NCBI GenBank assembly: GCA_031549265.1
Contig: JAVBQB010000004.1
Location: 55,408 to 119,407, forward strand
From: JAVBQB01 sp031549265
GTDB lineage: Bacteria; Bacillota; Clostridia; Oscillospirales; JAVBQB01
Length of the DNA stretch: 64,000 nt
Direction of reading: 5' to 3'
The position numbers were made by a program, and so were the translations under genes. Position 1 is the stretch's first letter. Each line of letters starts with the position of its first letter. Positions 32,688 through 41,312 of this stretch are shown piece after piece. The notes beneath the pieces are model-generated. The model searched no databases. It was not told the DNA's origin and saw only the letters and a program-made list of their open reading frames with translations.

Positions 32688-33854
32688 ATGGAAACAGACT
32701 TGTTGGTCGTAAACGGTCGAATAATGCCCATGGACGGCCCGGGCTTTCTCTCGGGCTGGGTGCACATTCGCGACGGGAAATTCGTTGATATCGGCGACAT
32801 GGCCGAGCTGCCTGAAATGGACTGTGAAAAGCTGGACGCCGACGGCGGCTACGTTTTGCCCGGCCTTATCGACGCGCACTGCCACGTCGGAGTTTTCGGC
32901 GACGGCGGCGGCATCGAATCCGAGGACGGCAACGAAGCGACCGACCCGTGTACCCCGCACCTCAGGGCAATCGACGCGATCAATCCATTCGACCGCTGTT
33001 TTGTTGACGCCGCGCAAGCCGGAATAACCACCGTGCTCACCGGCCCCGGCAGCGCAAACCCGGTCTGCGGCCAAATCGCCGCCATTAAGACCGTCGGCAT
33101 TTGTGTTGACGAGATGATCGTCGCCGCTCCCGCCGCTATGAAAATGGCTCTCGGCGAAAACCCAAAAATGGTACGCGACGACAAGACAGCGCCAAAGACG
33201 CGCATGTCAACCGCCGCAATCATCCGTGAGCAGCTTGCCAAAGCTGACGAATACAACCGGAAGTGCGAAACCTCGGTCAACGACCCCGAGTTTGATCCGC
33301 CCGATTTCGACATCAAGCGCGAAGCGATGCGTCCGCTGCTTTGCCGCGATATTTCGGCGCACATACACTGCCACCGCGCCGACGACATCTGCACCGCCGT
33401 CCGCCTCTCCAAGGAATTTGACATCAAATATGTGCTGGTTCACGCGACCGAGGGACATTTGGTCGCCGATTATCTTGCCGAACATAACGTCTCGGCTATT
33501 GTCGGCCCTCTGCTCACCGACCGCAGCAAGCCCGAACTGCGCAACCTAAGCTTCTCAAACCCGGCGGCACTGCACCGCGCGGGCGTACTTGTAGCGCTGT
33601 GCACCGACCATCCGGTGACGCCTATCAACTACCTGATGCTGTGCGCCGCGCTGGCCAACAAGGAAGGTTTGCCCGAGGACGCGGCTTTGCGCGCCGTCAC
33701 CATAAACCCGGCTGTTATTGCGGGAATTGACGAGCACGTCGGCTCCATATCCCCCGGAAAAGACGCTGACCTGGTCATTTACGACCGCCACCCGTTCAAA
33801 ATGTCCTCCCGTGTTACCAACGTTCTTATCGGAGGAGTCAGTGTCGATCTATGA
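32688..33854 (+). CDS. Amidohydrolase (imidazolonepropionase-related)
   Basis: 388 residues. TIM-barrel metal-dependent hydrolase with DAHCHVG, HIHCHRADD, VHATEGH and CTDHPVTP providing the metal ligands, and a C-terminal composite domain (SPGKDADLVIYDRHPF). This subgroup is annotated in many Firmicutes without a proven substrate. ATG follows GGAGGTAC. Its stop overlaps the start of the fumarase-type gene by 4 nt (ATGA), so the two proteins are made together, but no known pathway joins them. Confidence 0.85.
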   Translation: METDLLVVNGRIMPMDGPGFLSGWVHIRDGKFVDIGDMAELPEMDCEKLDADGGYVLPGLIDAHCHVGVFGDGGGIESEDGNEATDPCTPHLRAIDAINPFDRCFVDAAQAGITTVLTGPGSANPVCGQIAAIKTVGICVDEMIVAAPAAMKMALGENPKMVRDDKTAPKTRMSTAAIIREQLAKADEYNRKCETSVNDPEFDPPDFDIKREAMRPLLCRDISAHIHCHRADDICTAVRLSKEFDIKYVLVHATEGHLVADYLAEHNVSAIVGPLLTDRSKPELRNLSFSNPAALHRAGVLVALCTDHPVTPINYLMLCAALANKEGLPEDAALRAVTINPAVIAGIDEHVGSISPGKDADLVIYDRHPFKMSSRVTNVLIGGVSVDL

Positions 33855-34693
33855 GGGTAATTTCCTTTGAGCAAATTGCCGAAACCGTTGCCGGTCTGTG
33901 CATCGAGGCTAACGTCCGCCTGCCCGGCGATGTTCGTCGCGCGATCGAGACGGCAAGGTCTCGCGAAACGAGTGAGCTCGGCGCGTCAATCCTCGGCACG
34001 CTGATTGAAAACATGAACTGCGCCGCGGCGACCGGACTCCCCGTCTGTCAGGACACCGGAATCGCCGTAGTCTTCGCTGACGTCGGTCAGGACGCTCACA
34101 TCGAAGGCGGCCTGTTTTCTGACGCGGTCAACGAGGGCGTCAGACGCGGCTACCTCCGCGGCTATCTGCGTAACTCGGTGGTTTCCGACCCGCTGCGCCG
34201 TACGAACACCGGCGACAACACTCCTGCCGTTTTACATACCACGCTGGTCGGCGGCGACCGCCTGAATATCACTGTCGCACCCAAAGGGTTCGGCAGCGAG
34301 AACATGTGCGCGCTGAAAATGCTCAGCCCCACCTCTTCAGCATCGGATATCGTTGATTTCGTTGTCGGATCGGTGCGGGATGCCGGCTCAAACCCCTGTC
34401 CGCCGGTCATTGTCGGCGTTGGACTCGGCGGAACGGCGGAATGCGCCATGCTCGCCTCCAAGCGCGCGCTGCTGCTCCCGTGCGACGGCGCATCGGATGA
34501 TCAGCTGTACTCCGGCCTCGAGCGCGACATCCTTTCGGCCGTGAACGGGCTCGGCATTGGGCCGCAGGGCTTTGGCGGCATTACAACCGCGCTCGGCTGC
34601 CGTATTGTCGCGCTGCCGACCCATATAGCCGGACTGCCGTGCGCTGTCAGCATCGGCTGCCATGTTACCCGTCACGCCTCGTGCGTTATTTAG
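33851..34693 (+). CDS. Fumarate hydratase class I, alpha-subunit type (TtdA-like), without beta subunit
   Basis: 280 residues matching the N-terminal iron-sulfur domain of class I fumarases/L-tartrate dehydratases. Motifs are CQDTGIAVVF (cluster Cys), RTNTGDNTPAVLH, KGFGSENMCALKML and CPPVIVGVGLGGTAE. In two-subunit enzymes a beta subunit of about 185 residues follows directly; here the next gene is groES 376 bp away, so the partner is missing locally. It may be encoded elsewhere, or this protein may act alone in another hydration reaction. Coupled to the amidohydrolase by an ATGA overlap. Confidence 0.88.
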   Translation: MRVISFEQIAETVAGLCIEANVRLPGDVRRAIETARSRETSELGASILGTLIENMNCAAATGLPVCQDTGIAVVFADVGQDAHIEGGLFSDAVNEGVRRGYLRGYLRNSVVSDPLRRTNTGDNTPAVLHTTLVGGDRLNITVAPKGFGSENMCALKMLSPTSSASDIVDFVVGSVRDAGSNPCPPVIVGVGLGGTAECAMLASKRALLLPCDGASDDQLYSGLERDILSAVNGLGIGPQGFGGITTALGCRIVALPTHIAGLPCAVSIGCHVTRHASCVI

Positions 34694-34720
34694 CGCCGTT
34701 AGACTGTATAATACTGCCTG

Positions 34721-34757
34721 CCGCGGTTGCTCTGACATGTGACCGCGGTATTATTTT
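34721..34757 (+). terminator. Possible terminator after the fumarase-type gene
   Basis: CCGCGGT (34721-34727) pairs with ACCGCGG (34742-34748) across a 14-base loop, followed by TATTATTTTG. Confidence 0.5.
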
Positions 34758-34890
34758 GCAATTTTACTAATTCATCGCCGTTATTCGGAGCATCTTGGAG
34801 CAATCACCAGCATTGCGCCTTAATCGCGATATATATTTCCATATATCCGATATTTGCGCAATAAACTCCAATTATAGCCATTATCTGAAC

Positions 34891-34919
34891 TTGCAGAATT
34901 GAAGCGTAAACCTTATTAT
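34891..34919 (+). promoter_or_regulatory. Promoter of groESL
   Basis: TTGCAG (34891-34896), 17-bp spacer, TATTAT (34914-34919), just ahead of the CIRCE element. Confidence 0.65.
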
Positions 34920-34927
34920 TATTAGTG

Positions 34928-34954
34928 TTAGCACTCGCGTCATGAGAGTGCTAA
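34928..34954 (+). promoter_or_regulatory. CIRCE operator (HrcA binding site)
   Basis: TTAGCACTC-N9-GAGTGCTAA, an exact match to the CIRCE consensus. It overlaps the start of the groESL transcript, so HrcA should repress the operon until heat or folding stress titrates GroEL away. Confidence 0.97.
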
Positions 34955-35070
34955 CACGACAGAAAAGGGAATTGAAGCGAAATAATTATATTTTTTACTT
35001 ATTTGGCAAAACTAAGCGGACATTCTCTGGAAATGACTTATTTCATTAAATATTAGAGGAGGAAACACAA

Positions 35071-35355
35071 ATGAACCTTAAGCCACTTGCTGACAGAGTG
35101 GTCATCAAGATGCTCGAGTCCGAGGAAACCACAAAAAGCGGCATCATCCTCGCCCCCGCCGCCAAGGAGAAGCCCTCCATCGCCGAAGTTGTAGCGGTCG
35201 GCCCCGGCGGCAATGTCGAAGGCAAAGAGATCACCATGTACGTCAAACCCGGCCAAAAGATCATTACAAGCAAATACTCCGGAACCGAAGTCAAGGTTGA
35301 CGGCGTGGAATATATACTGGTTCGTCAGGGCGACATCCTGGCGATAGTTGAATAA
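35071..35355 (+). CDS. groES: Co-chaperonin GroES
   Basis: 94-residue lid of the GroEL folding chamber. LKPLADRVVIKMLE, the mobile loop ETTKSGIILA (about 17-33) and VGPGG are standard, ending YILVRQGDILAIVE. Strong AGAGGAGG site before the ATG. First gene of the CIRCE-controlled operon; groEL follows after 18 bp. Confidence 0.98.
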   Translation: MNLKPLADRVVIKMLESEETTKSGIILAPAAKEKPSIAEVVAVGPGGNVEGKEITMYVKPGQKIITSKYSGTEVKVDGVEYILVRQGDILAIVE

Positions 35356-35373
35356 TTTAGGAGGCAATATAGA

Positions 35374-37011
35374 ATGGCTAAAGATATTCTTTACGGCGAA
35401 GATGCCCGCCGCGCACTTGAGCGCGGAGTCAATCACCTCGCCGATACCGTTAAAATCACACTCGGCCCGCGCGGACGCAACGTCGTTCTCGACAAGAAGT
35501 TCGGCACCCCGCTCATTACCAACGACGGCGTAACCATCGCCAAAGAGATCGAGCTTGATAACATCTTCGAAGAAATGGGCGCCCATCTTGTCAAAGAAGT
35601 CGCCACCAAAACTAACGACGTAGCCGGCGACGGCACCACCACCGCCACGCTGCTGGCCCAGGCTCTTATCCGCGAGGGTATGAAGAACGTTGCCGCAGGC
35701 GCCAACCCCATGATCATGAAAAAGGGCATCCATAAAGCGGTTGACGCAGCTGTCAGTTCAATCCTGAAGAACTCGCAGAAAGTCAACGGCAGCGAAGACA
35801 TCGCCCGCGTCGGCACCATCTCCTCCGGCGACGAGACCATCGGCAAGCTCATTGCCGAAGCCATGGCAAAGGTTACCAACGATGGCGTTATCACCGTAGA
35901 GGACTCCAAGAGCGTTGAGACCTACATCGAAGTCGTCGAGGGCGTGCAGTTCGAGCGCGGTTACATTTCCTCCTATATGATTACCGATACCGATAAGATG
36001 GAAGCTGTTCTGGATGACGCCCTCGTGCTGATCACCGAGAAGAAGCTGTCCAACATCCAGGATATACTCCCCCTGCTTGAGCAGGTCGTCCAGGCGGGAC
36101 GCAAGCTCCTCATCGTCGCCGAAGACGTCGAGGGCGAAGCGTTGGCCACACTGCTGGTCAATAAGCTGCGCGGCACCTTCACATGCGTATGCGTCAAGAC
36201 CCCCGGTTTCGGCGACAGACGCAAAGAGATGTGCAAAGACATCGCTATCCTGACCGGCGCCGAAGTCATCTCCGAAGAGCTCGGATTTGACCTTAAGGAC
36301 TGCAAAATGTCCCAGCTCGGCCATGTCCGTCAGGTTAAGGTCGCCAAGGAGAACACCATCCTTGTCGGCGGCGGCGGCGATCCCAAGGAAATCGAAGCCC
36401 GCATCAACCTTATCAAGATGCAGATTGCCGAAACCACCTCCGAGTTTGACCGCGAGAAGCTGCAGGAGCGCCTTGCCCGTCTGAGCGGCGGCGTCGCCGT
36501 ACTCAAAGTCGGCGCCCCCACAGAGACCGAAATGCGCGAGAAAAAACTCCGCATCGAGGACGCGCTCAACGCCACCCGCGCCGCGGTTGAAGAAGGCATC
36601 GTACCCGGCGGCGGCACCATTTTCGTTAACTCCATCGCTGACGTTGAAAAGCTGCTTGCTACCACCGACGGCGACGAGAAGACCGGTGTCAAAATAGTCA
36701 TCCGCGCGCTCACCGAGCCCCTCCGCCAGATCGCTATCAACGCCGGCATCGACGGTTCGGTCGTTCTTGAAAAGATCAAGACCTCCGGCAAAGTCGGATA
36801 CGGCTACGACGCCTACAAGGAAGAATACTGCGACATGATAACCTCCGGTATCGTCGACCCCACCAAGGTTACCCGCAGCGCACTCGAGAACGCCGCTTCT
36901 ATCGCCGCGATGGTGCTGACCACCGAAGCGCTGGTTGCAGAGAAAAAAGATCCCAAGCCCCAGATCATGCCCGGACCCGGCGGCGGCATGAGCGGCATGG
37001 ACATGTATTGA
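35374..37011 (+). CDS. groEL: Chaperonin GroEL
   Basis: 545-residue ATP-driven folding chamber subunit. LGPRGRNVVLDKKFG, the ATP-binding AGDGTTTATLLAQ, VEGVQFERGYIS, EGIVPGGGT and the C-terminal Gly-Met tail (PGGGMSGMDMY) are intact. Full length. GGAGG precedes the ATG. Terminator directly downstream. Codon use is strongly biased to C-ending codons, as in highly expressed genes. Confidence 0.99.
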   Translation: MAKDILYGEDARRALERGVNHLADTVKITLGPRGRNVVLDKKFGTPLITNDGVTIAKEIELDNIFEEMGAHLVKEVATKTNDVAGDGTTTATLLAQALIREGMKNVAAGANPMIMKKGIHKAVDAAVSSILKNSQKVNGSEDIARVGTISSGDETIGKLIAEAMAKVTNDGVITVEDSKSVETYIEVVEGVQFERGYISSYMITDTDKMEAVLDDALVLITEKKLSNIQDILPLLEQVVQAGRKLLIVAEDVEGEALATLLVNKLRGTFTCVCVKTPGFGDRRKEMCKDIAILTGAEVISEELGFDLKDCKMSQLGHVRQVKVAKENTILVGGGGDPKEIEARINLIKMQIAETTSEFDREKLQERLARLSGGVAVLKVGAPTETEMREKKLRIEDALNATRAAVEEGIVPGGGTIFVNSIADVEKLLATTDGDEKTGVKIVIRALTEPLRQIAINAGIDGSVVLEKIKTSGKVGYGYDAYKEEYCDMITSGIVDPTKVTRSALENAASIAAMVLTTEALVAEKKDPKPQIMPGPGGGMSGMDMY

Positions 37012-37067
37012 TAACTAACCCTCCAACCCTCACATTGGATACCCTCTCTTCCTAATTCCTTATAAAC

Positions 37068-37108
37068 AATTCTCCGGCGGGTTCTGTGCCTTCCGGAGAA
37101 TTTTTTTT
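37068..37108 (+). terminator. Terminator of groESL
   Basis: AATTCTCCGG / CCGGAGAATT stem, 15-base loop, followed by a run of six more T. Confidence 0.85.
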
Positions 37109-37127
37109 GATAAAACACCCAACAAAA

Positions 37128-37163
37128 AAACAAGCGAACGAGGCTGATCTCATTCGCTTGTTT
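37128..37163 (-). terminator. Terminator of the Ig-like protein gene
   Basis: An 11-bp perfect stem (AAACAAGCGAA / TTCGCTTGTTT) lies 19 bp past the stop of the minus-strand gene and is followed on that strand by TTTTGTTGGG. Confidence 0.75.
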
Positions 37164-37181
37164 GTCGTTTTAATTCAAAAT

Positions 37182-39290
37182 TCACGGGAGAATAGTGATT
37201 GTGCTGGAGGCTCGTCTCTCCACTCCCCTTGCCTCGCAGTATATTACAGCAATTCCGGGCGCTTTAAGCGTCACATTTCCGGTACTGTCAACTGTAGCGA
37301 GCTCCTCGTCCTTGGATGTCCACGTCAGCTTGTCAAAGCCCGCGATCACGTTCGCGGCGTTATCTTTGACTATGGCGCTGAGCTGCAGAGCTCCGTCCGA
37401 AAGCCGAACCTTTGCAGCCGGAATGTCCAGCTTCACTGTTGCGGGGATTACGTCCAATACGTCAATCTGCACCTCGATCTTGATCTCTCCGAGTGTTTGA
37501 CCTGTCATTGTCACGGTTCCCTTGCCGACAACCGTCACTTTCCCTGTTCGAGGATCGATAGTTGCTATGCTCGGATCGGAAGACGACCACGTAACTGTTG
37601 AGTTGCAGCCCTTTGGTTCACATTTGACTGCGATGACCGTGGTCGCCGGACGCTTTCCGGGTTTTGTGGCGGGCAAGACAATAACGCCCTGATACTTGGT
37701 GGCGCGGGTGATAGAAGTCGGCTCGTTTTTAACCGTGACATTGACTTTGCCCTTTATCGTATCGTGCTGATAGAAGTTTATCCGCGCAGTTCCGGCACCT
37801 ACCGGGGTTATCTTGCCAGTCACGGCGTCAACCTCGGCTACCATATTGTTGCTCGACTCCCAGCGGTACATACCGGTAAAGCTGTTGTCCGCGGTGAAGA
37901 CGGCTGTCAGCGTTTTGGAATACTTCTCAATCTTGGAGGCGGCTTCGCCCTCCCTCGCGGTGAGAGCGGTTTCCGCTTCGGCGATCAGCGTGTTTTCGAC
38001 AGCAAGAAGATCCGTGATTCTCGCCAGCAGCGCCGGTTGTGTCGAGTCCCTCTTGGCAAGTTCAAACTTGAGTTCGCGGATCGCGTCGTTGACGTCGGCG
38101 ATATTATCCCAGAAATCATTAATCAGCGGTTCTCTCTGAATCAGCAAAGCCTTGTTGATCGCGTTTGAAGCGTTAAGGCGAAGGTTGGAAAGCTCGTTCC
38201 TGACCGCAGAGCTGTCGGTTCTGTTCGCCGCAGCCTGCGCTAGCAATGCCGTAGTTTGAGCCGACCTTGCGCTGATTATCAGCTTGGACAGAGCGGACAT
38301 CCGCGCGTCGGTCACCATATTGAGCGCGCCGACTTTCTGGCCGTCCAGCATTATAGAGGGCAGCTTGGTAAATTCGCCGACAAATACATTGAATTTCAGC
38401 GGAGGCAGTCCGTAAGGAGTCACGCTGATTTCAGCTCTGCTGTCCGCGGAGCCCGGAACTGTCGTCACCTTGCCGTTAATGACCTCGATCATCGCGGAAT
38501 CCGATTCCCACAAAACAGTTTTATAAGCGTCCACCGGTTCGAATTTCAGTTGGAACGTCTGCGAGGAATCCGGCTTCATATATATATTTGAACCGTCCTT
38601 AACATTTTTGATTTCAACACGGCGGGGCACTGGGCGTATCACCAGCGTGCAAATCGCAGAAATCGCCGGTTTTCTGACACTTGTGGCTTTCAGCAGAACA
38701 TTTACCGGCTTTTCGGAGCTGTCCTTAGTCACCGTGACTATACCGGTACCGTCGATTGCAACCAGATCACTCGGCTTAACCAAGGTCCAGGTCACATCCT
38801 GGTCAATTACCAGATCAGCTGGGTCGTAATCCTTGGGATTGACGCCCGAAGGCAGCACATCGGCCTGAAGCTGGAACACATCGTCGTCATTCGGCAGCTC
38901 AATCGTCCCCTGCGCGACGTCGTCTTTCAGGATTATTATCCGTGCTGGCGCGTCCTGAATATCGAACGTCCACTGCTCGACCACGCTCGCGTCACCGTTT
39001 GTCGCCGTGACCGTCTGCATCCCTGTTTTCAGAATTCTGACGGACGCTTTTGATCGCGGATTTTTCGCGTCTTTGCTCACAGTAAGCAGCGGGTCTCCCC
39101 CCGAGACGCTCCATGTCAGCGTGTCCGAGGCGTCAAGCGTTGCAGACAGCGTAAGCGGAACCACATCGCCGACCACCGCCTTAATCAGAATCGGCGCGGC
39201 CGACGCTGTCGCTCCCCACGACGGGAACGCGGCAACCCCAATCAAGAGCGCGACGGCGATAAGTATCGATAACGGTTTTCTGACAGTCAT
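37182..39290 (-). CDS. Secreted protein with bacterial Ig-like (Big_2) domains
   Basis: 702 residues. A signal peptide (about 1-27, ending SWGATASA) is followed by several beta-sandwich repeats of the Big_2 type, seen as VTWTLVKPSDLVAIDGTGIVTVTK, YRWESSNNMVAEVDAVTGKITPVGAG and TWSSSDPSIATIDPRTGKVTVVGKG. A helical insert (about 335-450, Ala/Leu/Arg-rich) splits the Ig-like parts and may be an extended stalk. There is no sortase signal, SLH domain or membrane anchor, so it is secreted or held by another protein. Likely a surface adhesin or structural protein. Single gene with its own terminator. Confidence 0.85.
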   Translation of the reverse strand: MTVRKPLSILIAVALLIGVAAFPSWGATASAAPILIKAVVGDVVPLTLSATLDASDTLTWSVSGGDPLLTVSKDAKNPRSKASVRILKTGMQTVTATNGDASVVEQWTFDIQDAPARIIILKDDVAQGTIELPNDDDVFQLQADVLPSGVNPKDYDPADLVIDQDVTWTLVKPSDLVAIDGTGIVTVTKDSSEKPVNVLLKATSVRKPAISAICTLVIRPVPRRVEIKNVKDGSNIYMKPDSSQTFQLKFEPVDAYKTVLWESDSAMIEVINGKVTTVPGSADSRAEISVTPYGLPPLKFNVFVGEFTKLPSIMLDGQKVGALNMVTDARMSALSKLIISARSAQTTALLAQAAANRTDSSAVRNELSNLRLNASNAINKALLIQREPLINDFWDNIADVNDAIRELKFELAKRDSTQPALLARITDLLAVENTLIAEAETALTAREGEAASKIEKYSKTLTAVFTADNSFTGMYRWESSNNMVAEVDAVTGKITPVGAGTARINFYQHDTIKGKVNVTVKNEPTSITRATKYQGVIVLPATKPGKRPATTVIAVKCEPKGCNSTVTWSSSDPSIATIDPRTGKVTVVGKGTVTMTGQTLGEIKIEVQIDVLDVIPATVKLDIPAAKVRLSDGALQLSAIVKDNAANVIAGFDKLTWTSKDEELATVDSTGNVTLKAPGIAVIYCEARGVERRASSTITILP

Positions 39291-39407
39291 ACCGGACTCC
39301 TTTCCAGCCTATGCATAACTTATACAGTAGTTATCGAATGAAACAGCGCTATAGTATAGTCAAATTAACTGTCATTTTTTGCCTTATGGTGGCATAGTTG
39401 TCTCAAT

Positions 39408-41279
39408 TCAGCTTGCGCTAAACTGACTGTAATATAGCTCCTTGAAATAACCATCTGTCTGGAGAAGCTCCCAAAAGGTGCCCTTCTCGACAATTGCGCC
39501 GTCCCGCATAACAAGGATTATGTCAGCGTTCTGGATAGTGGACAGGCGGTGCGCGATTACGAAGCAGGTACGGCCGCGCATGAGCTCGCGCATCGCCTCC
39601 TGCAGCAGAAGTTCTGTGCGCGTGTCGACATTTGAAGTCGCCTCATCGAGAATGAGGATAGCCGGGTCGGACAGCAGCGCCCTCGCGATGGTCAGCAGCT
39701 GTTTCTGCCCCTGCGAAATATTGGACGCTTCCTCGTTGAGCCGTGTTTCGTAGCCCTCAGGCAGTTTGCGGATAAACTCGTCGGCTCTCGCGCTCCGGGC
39801 TGCCCTCTCGATCTCCTCATCGGCAGCGCCCTCGCGCCCAAAGGCGATGTTCTCGCGCACAGTTCCGCTGTGCAGCCAGGCGTCTTGCAACACCATGCCG
39901 AACAGCGCCCGGGTATCGTCGCGGGTCATGTCGGCAATGTTGTGACCGTCGATCGTTACCTTGCCCGACGTGATATCGTAAAAGCGCATCAACAGCGACA
40001 CCAACGTCGTTTTGCCCGCCCCGGTGGCTCCGACAATTGCAACAGTCTGCCCGGCCTTGACTTCCAGCGAAACGTTCTCAAGCAGCGGACGCTTGTGGTC
40101 GTATCTGAACCTCACATGGCTGAGTTCGACGTCTCCCCGGGCGGCGTCCGGGTCCACTGTGTCTGAGCCGCCGGTTTCAACCTCCTCCGGCGCTTCCAGC
40201 ACCTCGAAAATCCTTTCGGCGGAGGCGATCGCAGATTGAATTACGTTAGCGATGTTGGCCACCTGGAGAATCGGATGAGTGAAATGGCGCGTGTACATGA
40301 TGAACGCCTGCACGTCGCCGACCGTCATGAGACGCTGGGCGACAAATATGCCGCCGAACACGCATACCAGCACGTATCCGATATTACTCAGCAGATTTAG
40401 CGCGGGGTACAGTATGCCGGACATAAACTGCGCCTTCCACCCGGCTTTGTACAGCTCCCTGTTGAGTTTCTCGAACTTTTCGGTTGATGCGTTCTCCATC
40501 CCGAAAAGACGAACCACCGTATGTCCGGACAGCATCTCCTCCACGTGGCCGCTGATCTCTCCCATCGCATTCTGCTGCAATTTGTATTGTTTTTGCGAAA
40601 TCCTCGCGATTGCCCACGTGATAAGCGCGCTGAGCGGCAGCGTGGCAATCGATATCAGTGAAAGCACGGGGCTTATGGTCAGCATTATAACGAGCACGCC
40701 GACAACGGTCACAACCGAGGTCATGATCTGAGTCAGATTGTGCTGTAATGTCGTCGCTACATTATCGATGTCGTTGGTCATGCGGCTCATCAGATCGCCG
40801 TGCTGCACTGCGTCAAAATACGAGATGGGCAGCTTGTCCAGCTTCAGCTTGATGTCGGCACGCATCTGCATGACCGCCCGCTGGGACACGTAGGTCATAA
40901 TTATGGATACGCTTATATTGCAGATGTACATAAGAAGATAAAGCCCAACGACAGTCAGCAGAATCACACCGAAATATTCGACGTCAAACGGCTGCCCCGC
41001 GGCGACCGACGGATCAACCTCTGCCATCACTCCGCGCGCGAGCTCGGTGGTCGCAAGCCCCAGAATCTTCGGCCCCGCGATAGAGAACAGCGTGCTGAAC
41101 AGCGATATGACTATCGCCGCCGCGAAGCTGAAACGGTGCGGCTTTAAATATCGCGGTAGCTTGCGCAGAGTTCCCTTAAAGTCCTTCGCTTTTTCCACCG
41201 GGCGGCCGATAGCGTTGCGGCTTCCTCCCCCGCCGAAAAGGCCGCTGCCCCGACTGCGCGGGCTTTGACTATTGCTCAT
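39408..41279 (-). CDS. ABC exporter half-transporter, catalytically competent subunit
   Basis: 623 residues. Six membrane helices (about 50-360) precede an ATPase domain with Walker A GATGAGKTT, a divergent signature ISQGQ and Walker B LILDEATSNVD with the catalytic Glu. The N-terminus has a Gly/Ser/Arg-rich cytoplasmic extension. Together with the preceding gene (41313-43073), which has the opposite features, it should form a heterodimeric exporter like TM287/288 or BmrCD, usually linked to drugs or lipids. The genes are 33 bp apart and co-transcribed from the promoter at 43199-43171. Confidence 0.92.
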   Translation of the reverse strand: MSNSQSPRSRGSGLFGGGGSRNAIGRPVEKAKDFKGTLRKLPRYLKPHRFSFAAAIVISLFSTLFSIAGPKILGLATTELARGVMAEVDPSVAAGQPFDVEYFGVILLTVVGLYLLMYICNISVSIIMTYVSQRAVMQMRADIKLKLDKLPISYFDAVQHGDLMSRMTNDIDNVATTLQHNLTQIMTSVVTVVGVLVIMLTISPVLSLISIATLPLSALITWAIARISQKQYKLQQNAMGEISGHVEEMLSGHTVVRLFGMENASTEKFEKLNRELYKAGWKAQFMSGILYPALNLLSNIGYVLVCVFGGIFVAQRLMTVGDVQAFIMYTRHFTHPILQVANIANVIQSAIASAERIFEVLEAPEEVETGGSDTVDPDAARGDVELSHVRFRYDHKRPLLENVSLEVKAGQTVAIVGATGAGKTTLVSLLMRFYDITSGKVTIDGHNIADMTRDDTRALFGMVLQDAWLHSGTVRENIAFGREGAADEEIERAARSARADEFIRKLPEGYETRLNEEASNISQGQKQLLTIARALLSDPAILILDEATSNVDTRTELLLQEAMRELMRGRTCFVIAHRLSTIQNADIILVMRDGAIVEKGTFWELLQTDGYFKELYYSQFSAS

Positions 41280-41312
41280 CGTTACAGCTCCCTTTAAAAA
41301 TTCTTATGCCGG

